64,000 nt of DNA from Nostocales cyanobacterium HT-58-2 (GCA_002163975.1 CP019636.1:1365001-1429000); one strand, 5' to 3'. Counted from the stretch's first letter, positions 36,967-47,189 are shown. Translations and numbers: made by a program. The notes: generated by a model not told the origin, from the letters alone.

Positions 36967-37596
36967 TTATTCAGGTTTTACCCCAATCAGTAGTGCAAGT
37001 TCTAGCCATTTCCAATAGCAGTCTACATCTGTAAAACCAATATCTCGCAGCCAACGAAGCTGTGTTTCCACATCCAAAAGCTTATTTGATGGATCATCTT
37101 CCTCAAGTGTTCTACCTATACTCTGTAAAAAATGCTCATGCAGTTTTGGAGTAGATGAGGCGACGTGTTCTAAGTTGCAGAAAATTCCACCTGGTTCTAG
37201 CAAGTGGAAGATTTCTGTATAGAGAGAATGTTTGCGTTCATGAGTGAGATGATGGATAGCAAAACTGGAGACGACTAAATCAAACGTACCTATCTCAGGA
37301 AGCTGTTCATCCATATTATGTGCAATCACTTGCACTGTGGAATCTCCAGCAAAGCGGGTTCTTACCATTTCTAGCATGGTTGGTGAAAAGTCAATGGCAA
37401 CGCTTTGGACGTGGGGACGTTCAATTTTAAGTAATGCTAGCAAACGACCATCTCCAGTTCCCAAATCAAGAATGCGCTTTACTGTTTTGGGGACGTGTTC
37501 TAGCAATATTGCTTCACCCTCAGTACGATGGGGAATCGTATCTGCTTCTGCAAGATAGCGTAACGCATGGTTTGCGGAAGTCCAAAGATTAACCAT
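36967..37596 (-). CDS. Class I SAM-dependent methyltransferase
   Basis: Start set at 37596 (MVNLWTSANHALRYL); an upstream in-frame ATG at 37632 has no better context. 209 residues. SAM-binding motif I is ILDLGTGDGRLLALL; motif post-I is VAIDFSP; motif II is FDLVVSSFAIHHL; then LEPGGIFCNLEH. Typical of small-molecule methyltransferases. Substrate unknown. It is in the same orientation as the GNAT gene but 110 bp away. Confidence 0.85.
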   Translation of the reverse strand: MVNLWTSANHALRYLAEADTIPHRTEGEAILLEHVPKTVKRILDLGTGDGRLLALLKIERPHVQSVAIDFSPTMLEMVRTRFAGDSTVQVIAHNMDEQLPEIGTFDLVVSSFAIHHLTHERKHSLYTEIFHLLEPGGIFCNLEHVASSTPKLHEHFLQSIGRTLEEDDPSNKLLDVETQLRWLRDIGFTDVDCYWKWLELALLIGVKPE

Positions 37597-37830
37597 AATA
37601 TTTATGTGATGATTTTTGAAATTTCTTGCCAAGGCGCAAAAATCATCTTAACGTTTTTGGGTCGTTTAGAGCTATGATTGGTGTAAAATGTGAAGTAGTA
37701 TGTTATGAAAGCCTTATTTTAAAGAATTGAAGATAAAAAAGAGCGTTCTGTACAAGAAGCGCTCAAATTCGCAAAAATTCATACTAGTTCTACAAAGTAG
37801 AGTTCGCAATAGCCGCCTTCTAAGAAAGTA

Positions 37831-38091
37831 TCAAGCATGAAGATTAGCTTGTTCCTGCAACCACGGGTCAACAGGTTGTCCATCTTTACGACGTAACTCA
37901 ATTTCAATAACCATGACTGATTTTGAACCAGGAGGTGCAGGTTTTTGATGGAAAAGAATATCATAGTCTGCAGGATCATGGTTGCGTTCTTTTAACCAAT
38001 CCTGAACTTTTGTTGTGGCGAAAAATGATTGCCCTTGGTCGAACATTTGGGTAATCTGCATTTGTAGAGAGAAAGGATTTAAGCGACCCAT
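37831..38091 (-). CDS. Small conserved protein of unknown function
   Basis: 86 residues: an amphipathic N-terminal helix (PFSLQMQITQMFDQGQSFF), a short domain (VQDWLKERNHDPADYDILF), then a beta strand VMVIEIELRRK and the segment PVDPWLQEQANLHA. No signal or membrane segment, no motif I know. The compact fold and intact frame argue for a real gene of cyanobacterial type. Confidence 0.6.
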   Translation of the reverse strand: MGRLNPFSLQMQITQMFDQGQSFFATTKVQDWLKERNHDPADYDILFHQKPAPPGSKSVMVIEIELRRKDGQPVDPWLQEQANLHA

Positions 38092-38324
38092 TTTCTACTG
38101 CCTTTGTTAAGTAATTTAAAGTTAGGGCTGTACCCTACTTTATGTTATCTCTGCAGCTACAAGGTTCGGTAAACCTCATAACCTATAGTTGAGGAGTCGT
38201 GCTCAAAGTTAGTCTCTACTCAAGGAAAAGCCTCCAAGCTTTCTCAGTACGGTAACCTGTAATGATAAATATATGAGTTGACCGTTAAAATCAAAGCTAG
38301 AAAGCGAATTGAGGAGCCACCAAG

Positions 38325-38699
38325 ATGGAAGTGACATACGATTCTGATAAGCGAAAACTGCTATCATCTCTGTGTCATGGGGCGATTTTCTTTAGTACAG
38401 CATTATTTTCGATTGGTATTCCAATTGCAATTAACTTAATTTCCGACGACCCAGTTGTTAAAAGCAACGCCAAAGAATCAATTAATTTTCACTTCAATGT
38501 TTGGTTATGGGCAATCATAATTGGAGTTCCAATTGGAATTCTATCTTGGCTCACTTTTGGTATCGGCGGAATTTTGTTCTTTCCTGTTGTTGCTTTCGGC
38601 TTTTTACTGCATTGGGGACTGACAATTTGGGCATTGTTGCACTGTTTCAGCAAACCTGATGAACCGTTTCGTTATCCATTTATTTTTCGAGTTTTCTAA
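38325..38699 (+). CDS. DUF4870 membrane protein
   Basis: 124 residues with three to four membrane helices: SLCHGAIFFSTALFSIGIPIA, NFNVWLWAIIIGVPIGIL-like, and VVAFGFLLHWGLTIWALLHC. The pattern, with KESINFHFNVWL after the first helix pair and a C-terminal PFRYPFIFRVF, is typical of DUF4870 (distantly related to Tic20-like proteins). Function unknown. GAGGAG precedes the ATG at about 10 nt. A terminator follows. Confidence 0.8.
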   Translation: MEVTYDSDKRKLLSSLCHGAIFFSTALFSIGIPIAINLISDDPVVKSNAKESINFHFNVWLWAIIIGVPIGILSWLTFGIGGILFFPVVAFGFLLHWGLTIWALLHCFSKPDEPFRYPFIFRVF

Positions 38700-38731
38700 T
38701 TATACTAACTCAAGACAAAGTTTGTTTTTAG

Positions 38732-38764
38732 AAAAGGGATTGGCAGAAGTATCCCTTTTTTATT
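38732..38764 (+). terminator. Terminator after the DUF4870 gene
   Basis: AAAAGGGAT/ATCCCTTTT inverted repeat (38732-38740 and 38751-38759) with a 10-nt loop, running into TTATTTTATT. Confidence 0.7.
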
Positions 38765-38769
38765 TTATT

Positions 38770-38890
38770 ATGCGATGGCCGTAAGTCCTGCGGACAGGCT
38801 ACGCCAACGCGTAGCGTTCCGCAGGAAAGGCTAATCGCTCTGCTTATCGCCTTTGGCGGCTCCTCCGGAGCATCGCCAAAATTTGGTGTT
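38770..38890. repeat. GC-rich dispersed palindromic repeats
   Basis: Contains CTACGCCAACGCGTAG and the surrounding CCTGCGGA/TCCGCAGG inverted repeat, then GGCGGCTCCTCCGGAGC, typical of short dispersed repeats in large cyanobacterial genomes. Confidence 0.6.
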
Positions 38891-39014
38891 TTGCGCCATC
38901 CCATGTCTCGAATCGGTTATCTGTGGCTTGATACCGTTTCTCTATAGGCAAATGTGGTGTGAGTATTCAGTGTGTTTCTCTTCACAGGCGCGACAGCTTA
39001 TCAATTTCACTGTC

Positions 39015-39548
39015 CTAGCCACCCAAAAGGTAATTCAACTTAATTTGAATATTTGTAGTGGAACCTGCAACTAGGAACGCAGCATCATTAAACTTAGGTG
39101 GACCAGTTAGGATGACTGGATTTTCAGAAAACCCAAATCCTTCAACAGGAATTCCCAGACCATTGCGATTTGCTTTGTTGTCACTGTTGGCATCATGGAG
39201 AACAGCAACAGCATAACTGCCTGGTTGCAAATTCTTAAAAGTAATGAATAGTGGTGTCGCCGTAATTGCTGTACATTGATTTTGTACGGCATTGGAACTG
39301 TTACTCGGAAAACCTCTACCACTGGTAAATAGGCTTAAACAAACTTGCCCTTGTCGGTTTCTTAGTCCATCAATCTCAACGGTTAATTGACTATTTTGTT
39401 TGACTTGGGCAGAGGATGGACGCGTAATGCCTCCAATCATTGCAAATACCAAGGCAATAGCTACAAATTTCGGTACGCCCATTGCTCGGCTTGCTGTAAT
39501 TTCTTTTACATTGAAGATACTGGACAAATTATCAAATCTATACGTCAT
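39015..39548 (-). CDS. Exported DUF2141 family protein
   Basis: 177 residues as drawn; ATG at 39482 (MGVPKFVAIALVFAMIGG) is an alternative that puts the signal peptide first. Signal cleavage is likely after RPSSAQ. The mature domain has the DUF2141 pattern: LTVEIDGLRNRQGQVCLSLF, LQPGSYAVAVLHDANSDNKANRN and GIPVEGFGFSENP. The family is periplasmic or secreted and uncharacterised. Two operator-like palindromes lie upstream at 39581 and 39640. Confidence 0.82.
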   Translation of the reverse strand: MTYRFDNLSSIFNVKEITASRAMGVPKFVAIALVFAMIGGITRPSSAQVKQNSQLTVEIDGLRNRQGQVCLSLFTSGRGFPSNSSNAVQNQCTAITATPLFITFKNLQPGSYAVAVLHDANSDNKANRNGLGIPVEGFGFSENPVILTGPPKFNDAAFLVAGSTTNIQIKLNYLLGG

Positions 39549-39580
39549 ACATCTCCTTTGTTACGGTCTTGATAAATTTA

Positions 39581-39660
39581 TCTATTGAACGCTCAGTAGG
39601 TAATAAGCAAAAAATAGTGAAGTTGAATTCCTGATAGTGTCTGTTGAACGTTTAGTAGGT
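39581..39660 (-). promoter_or_regulatory. Pair of operator-like palindromes upstream of DUF2141
   Basis: Two related 21-bp sites, TCTATTGAACGCTCAGTAGG and TCTGTTGAACGTTTAGTAGG, begin 59 bp apart (39581 and 39640). Each contains a near-palindrome TGAACGTTCA with one mismatch, similar to operators bound by TetR-type repressors. They lie in the region expected to hold this gene's promoter. Confidence 0.45.
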
Positions 39661-39827
39661 TTTAATTGTTACTTTTTATAACAAAAATTGAAATGTTGTG
39701 TCAAGGTATGAGGCTGGAACAACCTGGTTAATTGACGTGTTCTCGACAAACTCAAAAAATAGCAATAGGGAGAACAGGCAAGTGTTTGGGATAAATATCA
39801 AGTGAGACTTTTGAGGGAAAAATGCTT

Positions 39828-40055
39828 TTGGCAATTTCCTCGCATCACGTCCGTCTGCTTGGGTAAGGTTTGGTCTTCCACCACCACAAATTTTGGCGAT
39901 ACAGGCGATCGCACTCATAGATTTACCTGCTTACAAGCCTTTTTGTTCACCTCCGGACTGAACGCTGCAACTAAGCTAACTTTGCCTTCTTCTGGAACGG
40001 AACCCAATACCATCGCACTATTACCCACTTTTTGCAGCAAGCATTCGGCTACGGC
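39828..40055 (-). pseudogene. Decayed duplicate of the alaS 3' end
   Basis: About 225 bp closely resembling 40446-40672 of alaS, in the same orientation. The minus strand still reads [20 protein letters not shown], but with small deletions in the Gly run and frame breaks. It encodes only part of the DHHA1-like C-terminal domain and lies downstream of alaS, suggesting a local tandem duplication followed by decay. Confidence 0.85.
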
Positions 40056-40396
40056 TAGAACTCACTCTCTCAAACTTTCAAATCCTTACACAGCCTTTAG
40101 TCACTTAACTTAATAGAATGACCAACTGTCATGTTTTAAAAATAAAATACAAATGTGATTTCGCTTGTGGGATGTGGGTTTTTACCTCTTGAGGACAAAC
40201 AAATGGTGGGTTACGGCTTCGCCTAACCCACCCTACTGGCGAGACACAGCTAAATTAGTGCATTAGATTAGGAGTCAACTTCTGTGCTAAAGCACTACTA
40301 CGAGCTTTTTCTATCGCATCATTTTAGTCGTGTCGCGCCACTACAAATTTATTCACTATAAGGTAGGCAAGATGCCTGCCCCACAAGAAAATACAA
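40056..40396. other. Spacer downstream of alaS
   Basis: No gene. Contains a short palindromic repeat GTGGGTTACGGCTTCGCCTA followed by ACCCACC (about 40205-40232), a dispersed repeat of cyanobacteria. Confidence 0.5.
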
Positions 40397-43036
40397 TCAA
40401 CCCAAAGCCGATCGCAACTCACTGCGCGCTTGTTCTAACGCCTCTGGCAATTTACTCGCATCGCGTCCGCCTGCTTGGGCAAGGTTTGGTCTTCCGCCAC
40501 CACCACCACCACAAATTTTGGCGATCGCACCAATAAATTTCCCTGCTTGCAAGCCTTTTTTGTTCACCTCTGGACTGAAAGCTGCAACTAAGCTAACTTT
40601 TCCTTCTTCTGGAACGGAACCCAGTACTACTACACCATTGCCTAGTTTTTGCAGCAAGCGTTCGGCTGCAGTTTTTAAGGACTCTGGATCAACGTCTTCC
40701 ATCTTGGCGACGAGAATTTTATACTCACCAATGGATTCAACTGTTTGTAGCAAGCTATCAGATTTAGCAATCGCAAGCTGTGATTTCAGGGTTTCCAGTT
40801 CCTTCTGGGTGGTTTTGAGTTCGTTTTGCAGAGTGGTGATTCTGTCGGGGAGTTCTTCGGGTTTAACCTTGAAGCGATCGCTCAAATCTTTAACGACTTT
40901 ATCGCGGACATTCAGGTAATCTAGTATGGCAGGACCAGAAACAGCTTCAATCCGTCGCACTCCAGAAGCTACACCTGCTTCCGAAACGATTTTGAAAACG
41001 CCTATCTCTGCGGTGTTACTGACATGGGTACCACCGCACAATTCCATTGAGACACCAGAGAAGTCTATCACGCGCACTTGTTCGCCGTATTTTTCCCCAA
41101 ACATCGCAACAGCACCTCTGGCTTTTGCTTCTGCTAAAGGTAAAATTTCCACTTTGGCAGAATGGGCTTCGGCAATCCAAATATTCACCAGTTCCTCAAC
41201 TTGCTCTATTTCTTCTGGTGTCAGAGAACGCGGACAGTTGAAGTCAAACCGCAACCTGTCGAACGATACGAGGGAACCTGCTTGCGATATCCCTTCATCG
41301 ACAGTTTTCTTTAACGCTGCTTGCAATAAGTGAGTTGCAGTATGGTTGGCTTGGACACGACGCCGATTTGCTGGATCAATTTGCGCGGTCACAGCATCTC
41401 CTACTCGGATTGTACCGCGTTCGATGTGTCCAAAGTGGATAAAGAAATCAGATTCTTTCTTAACATCGTGAATTGTCACAAGGACGCCATCGCCGGATAT
41501 ATAACCGCGATCGCCAATTTGTCCCCCTGACTCGGCATAAAATGGGGTTTGGTCAAGGACAATTTGTACTTTGGTTCCTGCTTCTGCTTCTTCTTGGGCG
41601 ACGCCATTGACCAACAGCACCTCAACCTTGGATGTGGCTACAGGTTGGGTGTAACCTAAAAATTCTGTTGCGTGGATGTGTTCTGCTAGCTTGTCGAGAG
41701 AACCTTGCACCGTTAAATCGATTGTTTTGTGTGCTTCCTTCGCGCGTTCTACTTGCTTTTGCATTTCCACAGCAAAACCCGCCTCATCAACAGTGAGGTT
41801 GTTTTCCTCAGCAATTTCTTGAGTGAGTTCTAGAGGGAAACCGTAAGTATCGTACAGGGTAAAGGCACTTTCACCACTAATTTGGGTTGCGCCTTTGCTT
41901 TGCACCTGGGCAATGATTTCCTCAAGCAGTTTTTCGCCGCGTTCCAAAGTTCTAAGAAACTGAGACTCTTCGCGTTGCAGTTCCGCTTTGATGGCGTTTT
42001 CCCGTTGCCGGACGTTGGGGTAAGCTGATTCTGAAAGGGCGATCGCCGTCTCGGCGACTTGGGTGGTAAATTCTCCTTGAATCCCAATCAATCTCCCGTG
42101 ACGGACAACGCGACGGATGAGGCGACGCAATACATAACCTCGTCCCACATTAGAAGCGCGGATTTCGTCAGCTATCATATGGACGACGGCACGAATGTGA
42201 TCGCCAATCACTTTTAAGGAAACTTTGGTTTTCTCATCAGCCGATTCGTAGTCTATCCCAGCAATTTCGGCTGCTTTTTTAATAATCGGGAAAACTAAAT
42301 CAGTTTCGTAGTTGTTGGGAACACCTTGGAGAATTTGCGCCATCCTCTCCAAACCCATTCCGGTGTCGATGTTCTTGTTAGCTAGTGGCGTTAAATTCCC
42401 TTCAGCATCCTGGTTGTATTGCATGAAGACGAGGTTATAAACCTCAATGAATCGGCTGTCGTCATCTAAATCAATATTTTCATCGCCGCGTTCGGGGTGA
42501 AAGTCGTAGTGTATTTCTGAACATGGACCACAAGGACCAGTAGGACCAGAATTCCAAAAGTTGTCTTCTCTCAAACGTTTAATTCTGGCTTCCGGAACAC
42601 CAATTTTATCACGCCAGATTTCAAAAGCTTCGTCATCTTCTTCAAAGACGCTGACAACGAGGTGTTCTGGCGGTAAACCAAAGACTTTTGTGGAAATTTC
42701 CCAACCCCAAGCTATTGCTTGTTCTTTGAAATAATCCCCAAAGCTGAAATTCCCCAACATTTCAAAGAACGTGTGATGCCGTTTGGTGCGCCCGACGTTT
42801 TCGATATCATTGGTGCGGATGCATTTTTGGGAAGTCGTCGCCCGCTTGAATTCTGGTGTACGCTGTCCTAGGAAAATGGGCTTAAATGGTAGCATCCCCG
42901 CGATCGTCAGCAGTACGGTTGGATCTTCTGGCACTAGGGAAGCACTTGGGAGAATTTGGTGTTCCCGTTGGGCATAGAAGTCAAGGAATTTGCTGCGAAT
43001 TTCGTTACCGCTGAGGTACTGGGGAGTTACTGACAT
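40397..43036 (-). CDS. alaS: Alanyl-tRNA synthetase
   Basis: 879 residues, normal for bacterial AlaRS. It charges tRNA-Ala. Domains: class II catalytic core (1-240; [37 protein letters not shown]), tRNA-recognition helices (to about 450), editing domain with the zinc motifs HTATHLL and CGGTHV (about 570-690), and the C-terminal oligomerisation/C-Ala region ending [16 protein letters not shown]. Complete, with no missing key residue. A decayed copy of its 3' end lies about 340 bp downstream. Confidence 0.97.
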   Translation of the reverse strand: MSVTPQYLSGNEIRSKFLDFYAQREHQILPSASLVPEDPTVLLTIAGMLPFKPIFLGQRTPEFKRATTSQKCIRTNDIENVGRTKRHHTFFEMLGNFSFGDYFKEQAIAWGWEISTKVFGLPPEHLVVSVFEEDDEAFEIWRDKIGVPEARIKRLREDNFWNSGPTGPCGPCSEIHYDFHPERGDENIDLDDDSRFIEVYNLVFMQYNQDAEGNLTPLANKNIDTGMGLERMAQILQGVPNNYETDLVFPIIKKAAEIAGIDYESADEKTKVSLKVIGDHIRAVVHMIADEIRASNVGRGYVLRRLIRRVVRHGRLIGIQGEFTTQVAETAIALSESAYPNVRQRENAIKAELQREESQFLRTLERGEKLLEEIIAQVQSKGATQISGESAFTLYDTYGFPLELTQEIAEENNLTVDEAGFAVEMQKQVERAKEAHKTIDLTVQGSLDKLAEHIHATEFLGYTQPVATSKVEVLLVNGVAQEEAEAGTKVQIVLDQTPFYAESGGQIGDRGYISGDGVLVTIHDVKKESDFFIHFGHIERGTIRVGDAVTAQIDPANRRRVQANHTATHLLQAALKKTVDEGISQAGSLVSFDRLRFDFNCPRSLTPEEIEQVEELVNIWIAEAHSAKVEILPLAEAKARGAVAMFGEKYGEQVRVIDFSGVSMELCGGTHVSNTAEIGVFKIVSEAGVASGVRRIEAVSGPAILDYLNVRDKVVKDLSDRFKVKPEELPDRITTLQNELKTTQKELETLKSQLAIAKSDSLLQTVESIGEYKILVAKMEDVDPESLKTAAERLLQKLGNGVVVLGSVPEEGKVSLVAAFSPEVNKKGLQAGKFIGAIAKICGGGGGGRPNLAQAGGRDASKLPEALEQARSELRSALG

Positions 43037-43437
43037 GGGTATTTATAAAAGTAGTATCAACTAACTAAAGTTTTGCGTTCTGAGTTCCAAGCCCTAAGTC
43101 TTAAGAAGTCTCAAGAAATTGTGAATTTCAAGCGATGAGTCGTGAGTCAATCCTAAGCAATCAGTGCTGAGTCAAGTTGTTTCTGGTTTCACAACCAATT
43201 CCAAATTCTTCTTAGCACACAGCACTCGGTACCCGGTCTTCAGCACGAATTAAGTACGTCTATATATTTTTGCATTTTGTTTCAGTTTGCGACCACTCAC
43301 CTTTGCTTAAGTCGCAACTCGTGCTGCTGTTGTTTTACGCCACACTGACCTAACTTTGGTAAGATGAGCAAGCATCCTACCGATTATTACAATGGAAAGC
43401 CAAAAAAAGTTCAAAATTTCCTACAAAGAGGTAGATT
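43037..43437. other. Divergent intergenic region alaS / copper chaperone
   Basis: About 400 bp, no ORF. Holds degenerate TTGTGAATT and AGTCGTGAGTCAA units. AAAGAGG lies 5 nt before the ATG at 43438. No metal-regulator box was recognised. Confidence 0.4.
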
Positions 43438-43641
43438 ATGGCGTTAAAACTGAATGTACCAAATATTGCCTGTAACGGCTGTGCAGAAAACATTACCGAA
43501 TCTATTCATACAGTAGAACCTGATGCCAAGGTGGATGTGGATGTCAACGCTAAAACAGTGACAGTGGAAGCACAAGCTTCTGAAGAGTCTATCAAACAAG
43601 CAATTGTTGCTGCTGGTTATACTGTTGAAGGTTATCAATAA
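43438..43641 (+). CDS. Heavy-metal-associated (HMA) domain protein, Atx1/CopZ-like
   Basis: 67 residues forming one ferredoxin-like HMA domain. The metal loop is IACNGCAENI (Cys12 and Cys15), followed by VDVDVNAKTVTVEA and the C-terminal AIVAAGYTVEGY. It is probably a cytosolic copper chaperone that, as known for Synechocystis Atx1, delivers Cu(I) to P-type ATPases for plastocyanin and cytochrome oxidase. No ATPase gene lies adjacent. Ala replaces the usual Met before the first Cys. Confidence 0.88.
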   Translation: MALKLNVPNIACNGCAENITESIHTVEPDAKVDVDVNAKTVTVEAQASEESIKQAIVAAGYTVEGYQ

Positions 43642-43698
43642 CTATATTACTTAGTTGTTCACTGTCATTTGAAAAACTAACTTCTTCAGCACTATAGG

Positions 43699-43740
43699 AT
43701 ACAATCCCCTGTCAATATTTTCTCTTAACAGGGTATTGTT
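43699..43740. terminator. Probable bidirectional terminator
   Basis: Inverted repeat around ACAATCCCCTGT and ACAGGGTATTGT with a T-rich loop, between two convergent genes. Confidence 0.5.
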
Positions 43741-43771
43741 TGGCTGAGATGACTTGTTCTTAAACGCAAGT

Positions 43772-44461
43772 TCACGTTGTTTGTTGCTTAGCTTGAGCGA
43801 TCGCATGAGTACACTCTGCGACTGAAGCACGTTCTCGCATAGCGTAGACTAAAGCTTGATATGCCGACCAATTTTCTTGTAACAGTGTTTTGGCTTGTAG
43901 GGCACAAAAGCGTTGTTTCTGCTCACAAGTGGATGCAGGAAAACCTAAATTTGTCAATACCATTGATAGCTTGCTTTTATCATCAACTCCTCCTTCCGCG
44001 TTTTGATAAACCAGCATTTCAGCCGCAATTCCTGCCATCCATATCGTGCAGTAACGTTCCAGCATTTGGGCACTGATTGTACCCTGTTCTAGTTGAGACA
44101 ATAATTCGCCGTCATCAAAGCTCACACCACCTTGCCCTGGTTGTTTTTGTTTGAGTGCTTCCCAGGCAGTCAATGTATAACCCATAATAGGAATACCTAG
44201 CAGGTAAGCAACTAGAAAATGTCCTGCTTCGTGATGAATGATACGTTCTCTGTGTTCGGGCGAAAAACCAGCTATCCAATCTAAAACTAGATTTCCACCC
44301 TTGCCTTGTAAACTAAATGCGTCGAAAGTCGCTATTCCCAAAACGGTAAAGGTCAGTGTTGCTGGAATTGTAGGTGATAAGTGAAACAACGGTCCCAGCA
44401 AACTGGAAATTGTCATGATAAAGACAGATATTGCTATTAAGTTTAAGGCTGTTGTGCTCAT
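43772..44461 (-). CDS. M41-like membrane metalloprotease lacking the AAA domain
   Basis: 229 residues. Two N-terminal membrane helices (about 6-25 and 30-50), then a zinc protease motif HHEAGHFLVAYLLGIPI (HEAGH at about 77-81), as in FtsH M41 domains, then a helical region with IWMAGIAAEMLVYQNAEGG, corresponding to the FtsH segment that supplies a further metal ligand. There is no AAA+ ATPase part, so it cannot unfold substrates as FtsH does. Cyanobacteria and plants carry such FtsH-like proteins with unclear roles. Confidence 0.72.
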   Translation of the reverse strand: MSTTALNLIAISVFIMTISSLLGPLFHLSPTIPATLTFTVLGIATFDAFSLQGKGGNLVLDWIAGFSPEHRERIIHHEAGHFLVAYLLGIPIMGYTLTAWEALKQKQPGQGGVSFDDGELLSQLEQGTISAQMLERYCTIWMAGIAAEMLVYQNAEGGVDDKSKLSMVLTNLGFPASTCEQKQRFCALQAKTLLQENWSAYQALVYAMRERASVAECTHAIAQAKQQTT

Positions 44462-44661
44462 AACTAAGACAGTTCAGCTTAATATTTCTTAATTCTTTTT
44501 TTATTATGAGTCGATATGATCTCTATTTTGAAGCCTAATTTTCTTCAAAAATCAAACTGGATATCTATACAGTGTTAACGCGTGCATCAAAAATCACAAA
44601 CATTCAAGTGATTTGTTATACAATTCCCTCATCACAGGCAGTAGATATAGATATAGATGAC

Positions 44662-45615
44662 ATGCGAAAACTTTATCCACCCATCGAACCCTACAAAGAA
44701 AGTCAATTAAAAGTCTCTGAACTCCACACTATTCATTTTGAAGAATCAGGCAACCCGCAGGGTAAGCCAATTGTTTTACTACACGGAGGACCAGGTGGTG
44801 GATGTCCTCCTTTTTATCGACAGTATTTCAATCCTAGCAAATGGCGTCTTGTGATGTTTGACCAACGGGGATGCGGTCAAAGTATACCTCATGCAGAACT
44901 GCGAGAGAACACCACTTGGGATTTAGTCAGTGATATTGAAAAGCTGCAAGAGCATTTGGGTATAAAAAAGTGGGTTGTCTTCGGTGGAAGTTGGGGCAGT
45001 ACTCTAGCATTAGCCTACAGTCAAACACATCCCTCGCAATGCGCCGGGCTTATTCTCCGCGGCATATTCATGTTAAGGCAAAAAGAATTGCGATGGTTCT
45101 ACCAAGAAGGGGCTAGCTATATTTTTCCTGATGCTTGGGAAGAATACTTAAAACCAATTCCGCCTGCTGAACACCATGATTTGCTCACAGCTTATTACAA
45201 ACGCTTGACGAGTCCAGATTCACTCACTAGGTTGGAAGCAGCCCGTGCTTGGTCAATTTGGGAAGCGAGTACGAGTCGATTGTTCCCAGATAAGGAACTC
45301 ATGCAAAAATTTGGTCAGAATGAATTTGCAGAAGCGTTCGCACGAATTGAATGTCATTATTTTGTTAACAAAGGATTTTTCCAACAAGAAAATCAATTGC
45401 TTTTAAATGTTGACCTGATCCGCCATATTCCTGCTGTGATTATTCAAGGACGTTATGATGTCGTATGTCCGATGGTATCAGCTTGGGAATTACATCGTGC
45501 TTGGCCGGAAGCAGAATTTGTTGTTGTCCCAGATGCAGGACATTCAATGACTGAACAGGGAATTCTCAGTGCTTTGCTTGAGGCAACAGATCATTTTGCA
45601 GACTTCAATGAGTAG
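44662..45615 (+). CDS. pip: Proline iminopeptidase (S33 alpha/beta hydrolase)
   Basis: Start set at 44662 (MRKLYPPIEPYKES), which matches the family N-terminus; the frame upstream to 44572 looks non-coding. 317 residues. It removes N-terminal proline from peptides. Motifs: HGGPGGGCPP (oxyanion hole), GGSWGSTLAL (catalytic Ser), GRYDVVCP (Asp) and DAGHSMTE (His). All three catalytic residues are present. Monocistronic, cytosolic. Confidence 0.93.
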   Translation: MRKLYPPIEPYKESQLKVSELHTIHFEESGNPQGKPIVLLHGGPGGGCPPFYRQYFNPSKWRLVMFDQRGCGQSIPHAELRENTTWDLVSDIEKLQEHLGIKKWVVFGGSWGSTLALAYSQTHPSQCAGLILRGIFMLRQKELRWFYQEGASYIFPDAWEEYLKPIPPAEHHDLLTAYYKRLTSPDSLTRLEAARAWSIWEASTSRLFPDKELMQKFGQNEFAEAFARIECHYFVNKGFFQQENQLLLNVDLIRHIPAVIIQGRYDVVCPMVSAWELHRAWPEAEFVVVPDAGHSMTEQGILSALLEATDHFADFNE

Positions 45616-45746
45616 GGAACATATTTGTTGTTTGTGTGTCATCAATAGTATCCTAATTACTGTTACACTTTTTATACTAGATTCATTTTTAACCGGGTGC
45701 CCTGTGTGAATGTTAGAATCCACTGTTAGGAAGTAGGGATACCTCG

Positions 45747-47189
45747 ATGTCAGTAGCAGCGAACGTAGTCAAATTTGGTACAGATGGCTGGCGGGGCGTA
45801 ATTGGCGATGAGTTCACCTTTGAGCGTGTAGCCATAGTTGCGCCTGTTGCCGCAAAAGTATTACTCGATACATATGGTCAAGAAGTAGGCAACCGCAAAA
45901 TTATTGTGGGACATGATCGGCGGTTTATGGCAGAAGATTTTGCCCAAAAAGTCGCTGATGTTGTCTCCAGCGCTGGATTTGATGTGCTGCTGACAGACTC
46001 CTTTGCCCCAACACCGGCTTTTAGTTGGGCAGCCAAGCAACAAAATGCATTAGGCGCACTCGTGATTACCGCCAGTCACAATCCTGGTAAATATCTTGGC
46101 TTAAAGGTTAAAAGTGCTTTTGGTGGTTCCGTACCACCAGAAGTCACCAAGCAAATAGAAGCACTGTTACCTACGGCTGAGGCAATGCCATCTGCCTCAA
46201 CCCCAGGCAAGATAGAGAAGTTCAATCCGTGGCGCAGTTATTGTCAAGAACTAGAAAGTAAAGTCAAGATTACGCAAATCCGTCATGCGATCGCAGCGGG
46301 GAAACTCACGGTATTTGCTGATGTTATGCATGGTGCTGCTGCTGGTGGATTGGCAATGCTACTTGGCAATGATGTCAGAGAAATCAATAGCGATCGCGAT
46401 CCTCTGTTTGGTGGCGGCGCACCAGAACCATTACCCAAATATCTTTCGCGTCTATTTGAGGTGATGCGGAATCATCGAGAAACTAACCAAGCTGGTTTAG
46501 CTGTAGGCTTAGTGTTTGATGGAGACAGTGATCGCATTGCTGCTGTTGATGGTGAAGGTAACTTCCTAAGTTCACAAATCCTCATTCCCATCTTAATCGA
46601 CCACTTAACCCTGAGACGCAACTTTAAAGGTGAAGTCGTGAAAACCGTCAGTGGTTCTGACTTAATTCCCCGCGTCGCTGCACTGCATAACCTATCGATA
46701 TTTGAGACACCCGTAGGTTACAAATACATTGCTGACAGAATGTTAGAACAACAAGTGTTATTGGGCGGCGAAGAGTCAGGAGGAATTGGCTATGGAAGCC
46801 ACATTCCCGAACGAGATGCCCTGCTATCAGCATTGTACGTACTAGAAGCTATCGTGGAATCTGGGTTGGATTTAGGTGACTATTATCGTCACCTACAAGA
46901 ACAAACAGATTTCAACTCCGCATATGATCGCATAGATTTACCCCTTGCCAGCATGGAAGTGCGATCGCGTCTTTTGCAACAACTGCAAACTCAACCTTTA
47001 ACAGAAATAGCAGGAAAACCAGTCATTCATTGCCAGACAATTGATGGCTACAAATTCCGTCTCGCTGACAATAGCTGGTTAATGATTCGTTTTAGCGGAA
47101 CCGAACCAGTTCTACGTTTGTACTGCGAAGCCCCCACCCTTGAACAGGTGCATCAGACTCTGGCTTGGGCGAAAGATTGGGCAGAATAG
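45747..47189 (+). CDS. Alpha-D-phosphohexomutase (phosphoglucomutase/phosphomannomutase)
   Basis: 480 residues with all four motifs of the superfamily: catalytic serine TASHNPG (about 108-114), metal loop DGDSDR (about 255-260), sugar loop GEESGGIG and phosphate loop RFSGTEPVLR. It converts 6-phospho to 1-phospho hexoses. The opening FGTDGWRG resembles both phosphoglucomutases and GlmM, so glucose, mannose or glucosamine phosphate are possible. rdgB follows 64 bp later on the same strand. Confidence 0.9.
   Translation: MSVAANVVKFGTDGWRGVIGDEFTFERVAIVAPVAAKVLLDTYGQEVGNRKIIVGHDRRFMAEDFAQKVADVVSSAGFDVLLTDSFAPTPAFSWAAKQQNALGALVITASHNPGKYLGLKVKSAFGGSVPPEVTKQIEALLPTAEAMPSASTPGKIEKFNPWRSYCQELESKVKITQIRHAIAAGKLTVFADVMHGAAAGGLAMLLGNDVREINSDRDPLFGGGAPEPLPKYLSRLFEVMRNHRETNQAGLAVGLVFDGDSDRIAAVDGEGNFLSSQILIPILIDHLTLRRNFKGEVVKTVSGSDLIPRVAALHNLSIFETPVGYKYIADRMLEQQVLLGGEESGGIGYGSHIPERDALLSALYVLEAIVESGLDLGDYYRHLQEQTDFNSAYDRIDLPLASMEVRSRLLQQLQTQPLTEIAGKPVIHCQTIDGYKFRLADNSWLMIRFSGTEPVLRLYCEAPTLEQVHQTLAWAKDWAE

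Noticed and set aside
40518..41333. Two long plus-strand frames opposite alaS (133 and 135 codons)
   Set aside because: They are antisense shadows of alaS, which has full family motifs.
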